A stretch of 64,000 bases of DNA from contig OY829541.1 of assembly GCA_963691705.1 (NCBI GenBank), forward strand, positions 48,070,377 through 48,134,376. Reading direction: 5' to 3'. The position numbers and the translations under genes were made by a program. Under the pieces are notes generated by a model. It saw nothing but the letters and a program-made list of their open reading frames with translations. It did no database searches and was not told where the DNA came from. Each line of letters begins with the position of its first letter. The stretch's first letter is position 1. Of this stretch, positions 12,770 to 24,051 are shown piece by piece. The stretch is from Viola odorata (taxonomy: Eukaryota; Streptophyta; Magnoliopsida; Malpighiales; Violaceae).

Positions 12770-13420
12770 GGTGATAATATTGGTAATGATGGATGGTATA
12801 TTATCTTTACAAATTATGTTATGACTGTATACGGTATTATGGTGGTGAACGGATTTAGTGAAAGTATTGGCGATGATAGATGATATATTATCTTTATAAT
12901 TATATTATGATTGTGTACGGTTTTATGGCTGTGAAAAGACACGGTGATAGTATTTGGTGATGAAAGATGTGGTATATTGTCTTGGATTATGACCCTAGCT
13001 AATAGGGGCGGTGTTAGCACATGTGCACATGGTCTGTTATACCTTAGCTAGCCAGAGGTTATGGCGGTAGCACGAAGTGGCGTGGCCAGTACTTCGGTCT
13101 GTTGAGAATTATTGAGAATCGTTGAGAAATTCATATGTCCTAGCCGACAGGGACAATGGTGTTGGCACGTGATGGGATCACGGTCTGAATATGATAATTC
13201 TAGTCAGCAGGGATTGTGGTGCTGGCACGTGAAATATCACGGTCTGAACGTGTTTATTTTATTGGTGTTTTGACAGTTTAACTGTCTTATGGTGAATGTA
13301 CGAATTTGATAGTTAATTGTATTATGATGAGTACATGAATTTCTTATACCCTAACTTACAGGGGAACTATGGTGCTGACAAGTAGAAAATCACAGTCTGG
13401 AAATGAGTTAATCGTGCGTT
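12770..13420. repeat. Degenerate tandem repeats within the solo LTR
   Basis: Two repeat families are visible. Around 12770-12990 a unit of roughly 100 bp recurs (atattatctttacaaattat, then gttatgactgtatacggt, then tatggtggtgaa). From about 12990 to 13420 a shorter unit recurs five times with the skeleton cctagc...cagggg..tggtg.tggcacgt...cacggtctg. Copies have drifted. No coding capacity. Confidence 0.65.
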
Positions 13421-14348
13421 GATAATTTAACCATATTATGATGAATATACGAATTCTAGTAGCTGGATATTGGTATAATTACATTATATTATGTGTGGTG
13501 AATGCAGTGATTATGAATGATTGCCTATACATGCCTGTTTATATTTTGTATTATGCATTCACTGAGTTGTGGCAACTCACCCTCTCTTATTAAACATTTT
13601 TTCAGTTGGTAGCAGACGGTAGGGAGTTTTGGTTGGCACATTTAGGGAGTACTCTTCAAGGTTGATCGGTATGCCCAGCATCCTCCTTTGCTAGGGCCTA
13701 GTCGATTAATGATGTTGTATATGTCTGTGTTGGAGTTGTAAATTATAGATTTCCTAATGTCTGTTATTTATGGTAGAAAGGGCGGGAGTGACTGTGTGTG
13801 TTGCGTTAAATATTGCTTGAAATTCAATATACGTAAAAGCTTGAGTTTGCTTGAAATGAATCATTTGTCATTTTTGGAAGAAATCTTGATAAGGAGTTAA
13901 GTAGGCGAGTGAGAGTTCGAGATGAGTACTAGAATTCATTCGGACTCTCATGCCGGTCACACGCTCTAGTTTGGGGTGTGACAGATGCGATGAATGTCAT
14001 GTTTCTCCTATGCATCAGAAATCAAAAATACATGTCAATCAATGAGGGTTTTAAAACGGGCAGTGGCAAAATTTCCTAGCAAGGACAAAAGAAAAATCCA
14101 AAAAAGTTGAAAAATCCGTAAACATGCAGTCATGCAACAAACAGAAATTTAAACATGCAAACAAACATTTAAAACACACAATAAATCCCTCCCCACACTT
14201 AGGCAGCGCATTGTCCTCAATGCGGGAAGGGCTCACAAAGGAGTTCAAGCAACTTAAAAATAGTACAGCATATCCAAAAATAAAAGCGGTAAAAATTGTT
14301 TAGAACCCTCCTCGAGGGCAGGAAGTATAAAATTATTCGGGGGCGGGA

Positions 14349-16332
14349 TCATTGGGGTGGGAGATTGCGCCGGGCAACTTCAGCCGTCAAAGCCTGAAGT
14401 TCCCTGAGAATGGCCTGGAGGAGTCGCGTTTGTGCGGGATCATAGACAAGAGCTGGAGTCGGGGTCTGGACTGTTGTAGATGCTTTCTGGGTTTGGCGAG
14501 ATGTCTCGGCATGGGCAGGAGGAACAGAAGAACATCGGGGTCTTGAAGGATCTAGATAGTCGAATCGCCCCCCCCCCCCATTCTTGATCCCGGAAACCTT
14601 ATCTCCTGGTGGTGTATAACCTGCAGAGAAACTCAGCACACCTTGTGAAACACAAAGATGACCCATAACGTCTAAGGTACGGACATCTAAATCTTTGAAT
14701 GCAAGGGGTTCAGAAAGGTTGTTGTCATACAGGTTAATATTATGCAATTTTACAGCAATCAGGGAGATAAGAGATCCTAAAATAGGACCTTGGGCGTCAT
14801 TTAGAACATGAAGGATACCCGAGGCAACCCAAAAACTGAGATTAACCCTACGCTTATGCTTCATGCACCATAAAAAGAAAAGTGCCTGCACAGATAACTG
14901 TCCCGAGGATCCAAACCGACCTGAAAAGGTGAGGGCTAGATATCTATGCAGGATGCGCAATGCAAGGTCAGCAATTTCATGGGCTTACTTTGTTTAGGGT
15001 CAAACTTAGCATCAGGTTTATTGGTAAACTCACGAAACACAACAGAAGCATCAAAAACATGGGGTATGACAGTCAGAGCATTTTTATACGCAGCAGAATC
15101 TAACTCATCAGGCGTAACAAAACCAAGCAGACAATTAAATTCATTAAGAGATAGTGGGGTCCATTTGTTTACCAACCTAAAGTTTATCAGACCAGGGGTA
15201 GAGAGGTTGGGACCTACTTTGCCTTTCGGTCTGAAACTATCAGAGGCAACCCAAAAGGTGGTAAAGAACTCAAGCGAGAGTTCAATAAAGGTAGGGTGTT
15301 CTAGAAAGAACAGGGTTTCCCAGCCAATATTAGCCACTAACTGTCAGACTCGAGACTCTATGCTCATTTTGGGTAAAAAGTTCATGTCCAGACACGCACA
15401 GGAGTTAACGCCTTTGTGATTCAATTGGTGCAGTTTATCAAGTGAGGGCTTGTCATTAAAAATCAACCATTCATGCAACACAAAAAGGTTATAAGTGACC
15501 TAGGTGGAAGTCGCTCGAGATGTAGAAGGGGAACTGGCGTCGGGGCCTCGAGATATGAAGTCTCTTCAGGACCTCGAGACTTTTTAGAAGTCGAGGCCTT
15601 GGCTTTGGTGGAGGGGGGCAGTTTCCGCTTCTGTCCTACCGACGTCTCAACTTCTGTCGGCTGCTCCGCTCTGGCTGGAACTTTTGATTTGCCTTTCTTT
15701 GCCGCTGTTTTTTTAGCAGCGACTTCCCTCTGTTTCTTCTCTTTCTCGGCGGCTTCCTTCATCGCTTCTTCAGCTTCGAGGTTCTCAGCTTCTTCTTCTT
15801 CCTCCTCAGCCTCTCCACTCTCACCAGTACCTTCCGCCAGGGCTTCATCTGCCTGCTCTGGCTCAGCCTCCTCCTCTTCAGCCTCCGATTCGGATTCCAG
15901 GATGTCCTTGAGGACTTCCTCCACTGTGAGGTTTGGCTCAGGGTCTAGGAAGCTGTCTATAGCAGCATCCATCGGGATCTGCCTAGTAGCCAGGGACACC
16001 TTTTTCGAGGCCGACGCCTTGGCTTTGGGCTTGGCTGCTACAAATCCAAGAGGGAGCTTAACTATTCTGCCAGACCTGGTGGTCGTGGAGCCAGTAATTT
16101 CCAGGTTGTCTTTGACCGGAGTGAACTCTCTTTGTTGTTCTGCGGACGTTGGTGAGACAACTGGAGGATAGGGAATGGGGATTGGCTAGACAGAGGGTGG
16201 AGTGGCGGTTTAGAACGAGCCGGAGTGAAGGGATGTTTGAGATCTGGACCGTGACGGAACTGGACTGGCGGGGTCGTCCACTGGGTGGGGCCCTGAAGTA
16301 TTTTTGCGGATGGGTTTCTTTGTTTTCGCCAT
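14349..16332 (-). pseudogene. Athila downstream ORF (ATHILA ORF-1-type protein), broken into pieces
   Basis: Downstream of integrase on the minus strand, a reading frame starts at ATG 16332 (MAKTKKPIRKN, in good context) and continues through pieces at 16331-16210, 15999-15463, 15337-14936 and 14960-14349 in shifting frames. The middle part is a long Glu/Asp/Ala-rich stretch followed by a Lys-rich segment (KKTAAKKGKSK, QKRKLPP) that looks like a nuclear targeting signal. The next part (FFTTFWVASDSFRPKGKV, then NEFNCLLGFVTPDE) resembles the plant-specific protein annotated as Arabidopsis retrotransposon ORF-1 (ATHILA family). Its function is not established. In some Athila elements an envelope-like gene occupies this position; I see no convincing signal peptide or membrane anchor here. 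Confidence 0.7.
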
Positions 16333-16889
16333 GGCTGATAGTGATGTGGAGAAAACAGTGGTGGAGATGGAGATGTTTTGGGAGAGAGATGGTGTTTGGT
16401 TGCTGGTGAGAGGATGATGGTGATGTGTTTTGTGGCGTGAGGAGAGTGAGGACGAAGTAGAAGCTTGGGAAAGAGGAAAGGGGTTGACGGCTATAATTAA
16501 TAGCACAACTTTTTCTTTAATTAGGGTTACTTTTCTGCCCCCTCTGTCAGACGACGTGGCACCTTGGGCTTGAAGCACAACAGCCCGTGCGTATCCCAAC
16601 CACCTAAAAAGGAGAAAAGATTTTCAAAATTCAAAAAGGAGGTGGTTAAATAGGATAATGACAAAAAGAGAGAATAAAGGTTAATGATTACTATCTAAAA
16701 GGAATAAAATCTCCTGGGAAAAGGAAAGGACAGAGATTAAGGGAGATAAATAAATAAATAAAAAGGATATAAATAAGGGATTCGAAAAGATTCGGAGAAG
16801 ATAAGGGAGAGAGAAAAAGGATGGACGGCACATCAAATGCCTCCGGATTGGTCTGTTTACTCGTCGGGACCTCGACGTTCTACTCCGAT
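16333..16889 (-). other. Spacer between Athila-B integrase and downstream ORF
   Basis: About 550 bp, purine-rich on the plus strand (repeated aaaggagaaa, gataaataaataaataaa), without a recognisable gene. It probably acts as leader for the downstream ORF; no promoter element can be asserted. Confidence 0.5.
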
Positions 16890-18482
16890 CTAGGCCTGGA
16901 TAGGTGGAGGTTCCACCATGGCCTCCTCAACTGTTGAGGGCTTGAAACCTTCATAAGAGGGTTTAAGCCTCTGGCCATTGACCTTGAAGATTGTTCCTAA
17001 TTCAGGGTTCTGAATCTCGACCACTCCATGGTCATAGACTGTCGTGACCATGAAAGGTCCGGACCATTTGGATTTGAGTTTCCCTGCAAACAATCGCAGG
17101 CATGAGTTATACAATAATACCCTTTGTCCGACTGAAAAAAACTTGGGGCGAAGGTGCATGTCATGATAAGCCTTAGTCTTGCCCTTATAGAGCATGGCAT
17201 TCTCATAAGCATCATCCTTCAGCTCTTCGAGCTCCTGAATTTGCAGACGCCTATATTGGCCAGCGGGCCCTAGATCTGTATTCACTTTCCTGATGGCCCA
17301 AAAAGCCTTGTACTCTATCTCCACTAGGAGATGGCACGACTTGTCATATACAAGTCTGTAGGGCGTCATACCAATCGGGGTCTTGAAAGCTGTATGATAA
17401 GCCCAGAGTGCATCGTCCAACTTCAGACTCCAATCCTTTCGGGACTGGTTCACTGTTTTCTCAAGAATGGACTTAATCTCACGGTTTGACACTTCAGCTT
17501 GACCATTTGTTTGCGGATGATAGGTTGTAGATGTCCTGTGATGGACGCCATACTTGGCCAAAAGCGAGGCCACGACGCGGTTGCAGAAGTGAGTACCTCT
17601 ATCGCTGATGAGAGCTCTGGGCGTACCAAACCGATTGAAAATATTGGTGCATAGAAAGTTTACTACCACCTTGGAGTCGTCAGTACGAGTTGCCTTGGCC
17701 TCGACCCATTTGGAAACATAGTCGACTACGAGGAAGATGTAGATATTACCAAAGGAATTGGGGAACGGGCCCATGAAATCTATGCCCCAGATATCGAAGA
17801 TCTCACATGGGATAATATTCGTTAAAGGCATCTGATTCCTGGCCCCGATATTTCCAGTGGCTTGGCATCGGGGGCACGAAGCGCAGTACATGTAGCTGTC
17901 CTTGAAAATGGTAGGCCAGTAGAGACCGACTTCTAGCACTTTGAGGGCAGTTTTCTTGGTCCCAAAGTGTCCTTCTTCGGAGTGGCAAAATTTGAGGATT
18001 GAGGGCACTTCATCCATAGTTACACAGCGACGAATTATCTGGTCCGAGCAATGCTTCCAGAGATAAGGGCTATCCCAAATATAGTATTTGGATTGCCGTC
18101 TGATTTTGTTGCATTCAAATGGGGAAGCATCAGTGGGGAAAGTCCTAGTAGCACAAAAATTCGCGATATTAGTAAACCATGGGGAATAAACAGCCTGGAC
18201 TAGACACAAATGTTCGTCTGGAAAGGTATCTCGGATAGGCACTAGTGAGTCATTTTCTTGGGCTGGAAGTCTGCTGAGATGATCTGCCACCAAGTTTTCT
18301 CTTCCTGCCTTATCCTTGATCGAGATGTTAAATTCCTGTAGCAACAATATCCACCGAATAAGCTGAGGTTTGGCATCTGCCTTTGTCAACAAGCATCTGA
18401 GGGCAGAGTGATCCGAGTAGACGAGGACATGAGTGCCCAAAAGGTATTGCCTGAACTTGTCTAGGGCATAAACCACGGCCAA
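16890..18482 (-). pseudogene. Athila-B RNase H C-terminus and integrase (intact 530-codon segment of pol)
   Basis: A 530-residue open segment. It starts in RNase H/connection ([27 protein letters not shown], then [14 protein letters not shown]). It continues into integrase with the HHCC zinc finger (HSEEGHFG...[11 protein letters not shown], near 17990-17850) and the catalytic core: [13 protein letters not shown] for the first Asp, [12 protein letters not shown] for the second, and [19 protein letters not shown] for the Glu. The C-terminal part resembles Athila integrase tails ([21 protein letters not shown]). Integrase inserts element cDNA into host DNA. It is joined to the upstream RT frame only through a frameshift between 18524 and 18482, so it is probably not expressed as part of a working polyprotein. 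Confidence 0.88.
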
Positions 18483-18523
18483 GAGTTCTTTTTCTGTGGT
18501 TGTATAGTTCTGCTGGGCTGGAT

Positions 18524-21500
18524 CTAATAGCTTGGAAGCATAATAGATGACGTAGGTTTCTTTGTCTTTCTTCTGCCCAGAACGGTGCCTAGGGCTTGAT
18601 TGCTGGCATCACACATGACCTCGAAAGGCAATGTCCAATCGGGGGCGCGAATGATCGGTGCTGAGATAAGCTTATTTTTTAGAAGTTCAAAGGCAGCTTT
18701 GCAACTTTCATCAAAATCAAATGGTACTTCCTTCTGGAGCAAGCGACACATGGGCTGGGCATTTTTGGAAAATTCTTTAATGAACTGTCTGTAGAAATCG
18801 GCGTGCCCTAGAAAAGATCGCACATCGCGAGTACACGCTGGGTAGGGTAAGGACGCTATCATCTCAATCTTGGCCTTGTCGACTTCGATTCCCCTGACCA
18901 AGATGATATGACCGAGAACGAGAGCTCGATCCACCATGAAGTGGCATTTCTCAAAATTCGGGACAAGATTTGTCTCTATGCAGCGCTCTAAACATTTCTT
19001 CAAGTTGGTCGTGCATTCTTGAAAGGAATTCCCATAGACCGTGAAGTCATCCATGAAGACCTCGATTCTATTTTCAACCAACTCAGAGAAAATACTCACC
19101 ATACAGCACTGAAAGGTGGTGGGGTCATCACACAAACCTAAGGGCATGCGTCTATAAGCAAAGGTGCCGAAAGGGCAAGTGAAGGTGGTCTTCTCCTGAT
19201 AGTTGGGGGCAACTGGGATCTAGTAAAACCCGGAGTAGCCATCTAGACAACAATAGTGGGTCTTGCCCGCGAGACGTTCCAACATCTGATCAATGAAGGG
19301 CAGGGGAAAATGGTCTTTCCTGGTTGCAGCATTTAGTCGGCGGTAGTCAATGCATACTCGCCACCTATTCTGAATTCGGGTAGGAATGGATTCACCCTCT
19401 TTCCCAATGCTGATGGTGATACCCGTTTTCTTGGGCATGACCTGTATAGGACTGACCCACGGGCTATCGGAGATGGGGTAAATAACTCCCGCATCTAACA
19501 ACTTCAAAATTTCTTTCCTGACCACTTCCATCATAGGTGGGTTCAATTGGCGTTGGGGTTGGCGTATAGTTTTGCTAGCATCTTCCAAGTGGATATGATG
19601 GGTGCATAGGGCTAGTGACAAGCCCTTGATATCTGCAATGGTCCACCCTATAGGGTGTCTAAATTCCTTCAGCAAGGAAATCAGCTCAGTCTCTTCAGGA
19701 GGTTTGAGCTTGTTGGAGATAATGACCGGCAGGGATTCTTCGGGGCCTAGATAAGCATATTTCAAGTGGGGAGGCAGAGGCTTCAGATCGAGGGCTGGAT
19801 CCTGATCAATAGAGGGAAACAACTTAACATGGCTTGGGCAGTCAGGAGACATCTTTGGGGATTAATATTGAGCAACAACGCATTCTTCTAGGTCAGTGAC
19901 GACGGAGCGCAGTTCAAGGGGTACGGGAAGCGTCGAGGCCACGACATCTAGAAGAGCTGGTGTCATACTCCTGTTAAGGGCAAACTGCAAAGGGTCAGTA
20001 AAATGAATTTCAGCGACTTCCTCTACAACGGGATCAATAACATCAATATAATTAACACTCGAGAATTCAGATGGGTATCGCATGGCTTCCAGCATATTGA
20101 ATTTGATGATTTCCCCATCGAATTCGAGGGAGATGGTCGCATCATGAACATCAATCTTTGCTCGGTCGGTGGCCAGAAATGGACGACCTAAAAGAACATC
20201 AGTAGACGTGGTAGAACCTCCATTCTCCATTGCGATAACATAAAAGTCTGCTGGGAATAAGAATTCTCCCACTTGGACCAAGACATCTTTGATGATCCCC
20301 TCGGGATAGATGATAGAACGGTCCACAAGCTGAATGGCAAGGTCTGTAGGCACAAGAGGCTCAAGGCCTAGACAGTTATAGATGATCAATGACATGACGT
20401 TTATTCCTGCCCCTAGATCGCACATAGCTTTCCCGATGTCAACTGTACCAATTCGGCAGGGAATGATGAACATTCCTTGATCCTTGCACTTCGGAGGGAT
20501 CCTCCGCTGAATATGGGCAGAAGCGTTAGCTCCTACACTGATCTTGTTAACTTCAGCGAACTTGTTCTTGTTCGTGCATAGCTGCTTTAGGAATTTGGCA
20601 TAGGGAGGGACATTCTTTACGGCCTGGAGAAGAGGGATATTGACGACCACTTTGCTGAACATCTCAAAGATATCGCGATCCTCCTTTTCTTTCTTGGTCT
20701 TGACCAATCTGTGAGGGAACGGGGGTTCGAGAATTTTGTGAATGTACTCTTGGGTGAATTCAGGAGGATTGGGGTCGTTCCTTGGGGACCCTTTGGGAGA
20801 ATGGATTCTGTCCTCCATGACCTCGACAAGTCTGGGAACCTTTGGAAGTTTTGCTCTGGGTTTCAGCCTAAGTTCAGACTCTGAAGAGTTCTCAATGTCG
20901 GGGTCCGAATGTGCATGAGGTTTCAAAGTTATTCCACTACGCAGAGTCATTGCGTAGACATTGTGTTTTGGATTTGTTTCGGTCTGAGGTGGAAATCTTC
21001 CTTGGTTTGTTAACTCTTTCACTTGGCCCATCATGGTGCTCATTTGTTTCTTAAGCTCCTCGATTTCCTTCTGCTGCTCGGGACTCTGAGGTACCTCAGT
21101 ATTCGGGGGCACGACAAATGTCTAATCTATGGGAGGCTGACGTTGATACTGATTCTGATGAAAAGTGGGTCGAGGTCTGTAATTCTGCATGTTGGGAGGC
21201 GGGGGGTGATTCCCATACGGATTCTGTTGATGCTGTTGATGGCTAGGTCCCGAAGGCTGAGGGTTTGGAACCCATCTTGGATTTGGTTGTTTCCAGCCTT
21301 GATTGTAGTTTTGGCCATATGGGGCCAGGACGTACTGACTAGCAGCATTAACTTGGATTTCATCCGGAATGTGGGGGCATGCATCAGTAAGATGGTCTAC
21401 AAAATTACAGATTTGGCAGGCCTTGACAGGTACGGATTGCCCTGTCATGAAATTCTGGAACATCCCCGTGAGGGAGGATAGCTGATTTTGCAAGGCGGCC

Positions 21501-22441
21501 ACTTGGACATCTTGGCCTTGATAGTTGGCAGGGTCTGACGAAGCATTCTTGGCCATGAGTTCAATTGTTGCCTTAGCGGCTGATGGGATAAGAGCAGTTA
21601 GAGATCCGTCGGCAGCAGCGTTGCCTAAGGCCTTATTATGGGCTTTGAGACCTTCACAAAAATACTGAACAAGGGCATGCTCCGTAAGGTTGTGGGAGGG
21701 ATAGCTAGATTGCATCTTCTGGAACCTCTCATAATACTGGGCTAGAGTCTCCTCCTTCTTCTGGACTATGGAGACAAGTTGCTTGCGCGTGGTGTTGGAG
21801 ATAGAAGTCGGATAATACTTCTCGGTGAAGATCTTAGACATATCCGCCCAAGAGTGAATTGATCTTGGCGGGAGGTCATAGTACCAATCGAGGGCATCAT
21901 CTTTGAGAGACCACTGGAAGGCGCACAGCTTGGCTTGGTCAATGCTGACGTTGGCAGGTTTCATGGCCTCGCAGATAAAGTGGAGCTGTTGAAGATGACG
22001 GAGTGCATTTTCCTTGGCAACCCCTCGAAAGGTTGGAAGGTGATGCATAACGGCAGACTTCAAGGTCCAGTCATGAAGGACAGCGGGCCAGACAATGCAG
22101 CTACTCGATATGTCGGGGGTTGCATGGAAATTATCGATGGTTTGTTGTGCTGGAGGGGGTAGTGGTGGATCCTCGTGACGTTCATTGTTATCATGGTCGT
22201 CCATTGCTGGAAAATCGAAATGGGCTGCTACTGGATTTTTGAGACTACGATGGAGATAGGCTAGATCTAGAAAAAACTGATGGTCCTGGTCGGCCATATT
22301 GGAAGGAGATTTGTCGAGGGCAGGATGTGGGATCACTCTACGCTGGGTAGATGTTCCTATGGCTTGCCTTCGAAGTTTTCTTTCTGTTCTAGTTAACTCG
22401 TGGTCTAGAGGGAGTAAATCGGGAGCAGATCTCCTGGTCAT
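18524..22441 (-). pseudogene. Athila-B gag-protease-RT-RNase H polyprotein with three in-frame stops
   Basis: One reading frame runs from ATG 22441 to 18524 with stops at 21122 (TAG), 19862 (TAA) and 19220 (TAG). Gag occupies 22441-21120, including a zinc knuckle CX2CX4HX4C (CQICNFVDHLTDAC, near 21400). Protease follows with the CDLGAGINVM active-site motif near 20420. RT shows GVIYPISDSPWVSPIQV near 19480, RVCIDYRRLNAATRKDHF near 19340, PLGLCDDPTTFQ near 19120 and FMDDF near 19050. The stop at 19220 falls where Athila-A has a glutamine codon. The start is chosen because Athila-A begins with the same MTRRSAPDLLPLDHEL. The three stops and the frameshift at about 18500 make it non-autonomous. 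Confidence 0.9.
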
Positions 22442-22474
22442 ACAAAAATAGAAACAAAATTAGTACCGTTCAAT

Positions 22475-22491
22475 CCCCGACAACGGCGCCA
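22475..22491 (-). other. Primer-binding site of Athila-B (tRNA-Asp type)
   Basis: On the minus strand this reads TGGCGCCGTTGTCGGGG, five bases below the 5' LTR edge. It is complementary to the 3' end of plant tRNA-Asp, as is usual for Athila. Confidence 0.92.
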
Positions 22492-22496
22492 AAATT

Positions 22497-24046
22497 TGAT
22501 CGTCAGTCAAATATACTTAAAATTTATCCTGATGCCTAAATGCACAAGTAAATCGGTATAGAGTAAGACAGGGTCGAACCACAGAGATTGAAGGAGCAAT
22601 ATGTTAATAAAAATGTATGACAGGGAGAAAGTGCGACAGAGAAAGAACAAGTAACACAAGGGGGGGTTATATTGATTAGTGAACTAATGAACTCAAGATC
22701 AGGAGCTAACACGACTAATAAGTAAAGCGTCTTATCTGGGACACGAAATGAAATCACAATCCTGGGCTAGATAACATAACATAATCGGGAGCACGAAAGC
22801 AAGAAAAGTAATTAGAGATATATAAATCAGTTAGGAAGGAATCTTAGCAAAAGGTGTTCTCGGGTTGCCAGTAATATTCCAGACTCAAGTACAGACCTGT
22901 TATAGGGACCGCGTTTCCACGCCGCATCCCCTACTTACCTTCTTAGATAAAAGTCACCCCCCGTTTCCACATATGAGGTGACCTTGACGTTCTGCCGTCC
23001 TCCTAAGCACGAATGCGAGGAGGCACTACTCAGAACGCCCATGAAGGGGAGGTAAGACAGATCTAGGGCGCGATAGCTCAGCTTGTCAGACTTGTATCGC
23101 ATACCCTAAATAACTGTTTACCCCTAGATAGAGGCCTCTCGCGCTGCCTCCACTAGGTGTCTACTCTAACTCAAGGTTTCACGTCAGTTATAACTAAGAG
23201 AATGACAGTACCCAAATAGAAATATCAACAGTTGATCAAGCCCTTAACATTCCTAAATGAGCATGGGATTAAAACGGTAAACAATTATATGTCACAAGAG
23301 AATATATTAAGCATGCATTAGGCCTCCTAACCGAATCCTACAACCCTCGAAACACCCTCCACCAAGAAGATGGAACTTAGTTATTCATATTAGAATATAA
23401 ACAGTGGATGATAATAAACATACAATAAATAAGAGAGAAGGATTAGAAGAAACCGAAAAGATGAAATAGTATTAATCAAAAGCTTCCCCTTTACAAAGTT
23501 AGCGGTTGCTCCAAAATGCTAAGAGGAGATGATCCTCAGAAATGAGGGTAAGAGAGAGCGATGTATTAATTGCCTAGGTCAGTCGTCCTTACACAAAACC
23601 CTAAAACTTAGTTTATATAGGCTAAAGCTAACTAGGGGACAAAAACAGCTAAGGGCAAGGAGGATGAATGGGGGCGTGACAACACATGTCCTTCAGGGGA
23701 ATATCCTGGAATCTTGGCGCGCCTGACAGCTTCTGGAAGCGCACGGAATCCCGTGCGGATCTTGGAAGATGCTTCTCTTCGGTTTCAATTAAGAGAAGAT
23801 GCAGATTTGTCGTGACCGAGAGACTGCTCACTGGTCTGGTTAGCGTCTAGACCTCGACGACAATCTGGACTTCTAGGCCTTGAAGCTGAAAATCCTCAGG
23901 AATAATCCAAAAATGCTTCTTTTCGATCTTTTCCTTCTATTGACTCTGATCTGCAATAAAGATAGAAATAAGGATCAAATGACAGAATCCAGCCCTCGAG
24001 AGGGCTAGAAAAGAAGGTAAAATCATGCTTATGAGACATGCTATCA
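22497..24046 (-). repeat. 5' LTR of Athila-B
   Basis: A 1550-bp LTR with the same ends as 7763-9339 (TGATCGTCAG...GACATGCTATCA on the plus strand). It is bounded by the primer-binding site on the left and by target duplication tcggc (24047-24051) on the right. Promoter and polyadenylation signals are expected here but were not individually identified. Confidence 0.93.
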
Positions 24047-24051
24047 TCGGC

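Larger units (their letters stand above)
10785..13983. mobile_element. Solo LTR, Tekay/Del-like, about 3.2 kb, inside Athila-B
   Basis: The segment begins TGTGAGACCCC and ends GGGGTGTGACA, imperfect inverted ends typical of the long LTRs of the Tekay/Del lineage, whose canonical start is TGTCACACCCC. It is flanked by gatgt (10780-10784) and gatgc (13984-13988), a 5-bp duplication with one C/T difference. No coding sequence lies inside and no second LTR is present, so a solo LTR left by LTR-LTR recombination is the simplest reading. Orientation is not certain. It contains a 521-bp MITE and a degenerate tandem-repeat field. Confidence 0.7.
7763..24046 (-). mobile_element. Complete Athila retrotransposon Athila-B (two LTRs, target duplication)
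   Basis: A 16,284-bp element on the minus strand: 5' LTR 22497-24046, primer-binding site 22475-22491 (tRNA-Asp type), gag, protease, RT, RNase H, integrase, an extra downstream reading frame, a long non-coding 3' region, a polypurine tract just above 9339 and the 3' LTR 7763-9339. It is flanked by tcggc at 7758-7762 and 24047-24051. Sequence on both sides is Athila-A protease coding DNA that is contiguous once the insert is removed. About 3.2 kb of the length is a later solo LTR (10785-13983). The LTRs differ by a few per cent by eye, so the insertion is not recent. Confidence 0.95.

Noticed and set aside
14936..15337. Envelope gene of a plant retrovirus-like Athila
   Set aside because: The sequence resembles the ATHILA ORF-1-type protein and shows no clear signal peptide or membrane segment.
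15473..16171. 232-codon plus-strand open frame, Ser/Ala-rich
   Set aside because: It is the antisense reading of the Glu/Lys-rich minus-strand Athila ORF, a compositional shadow.
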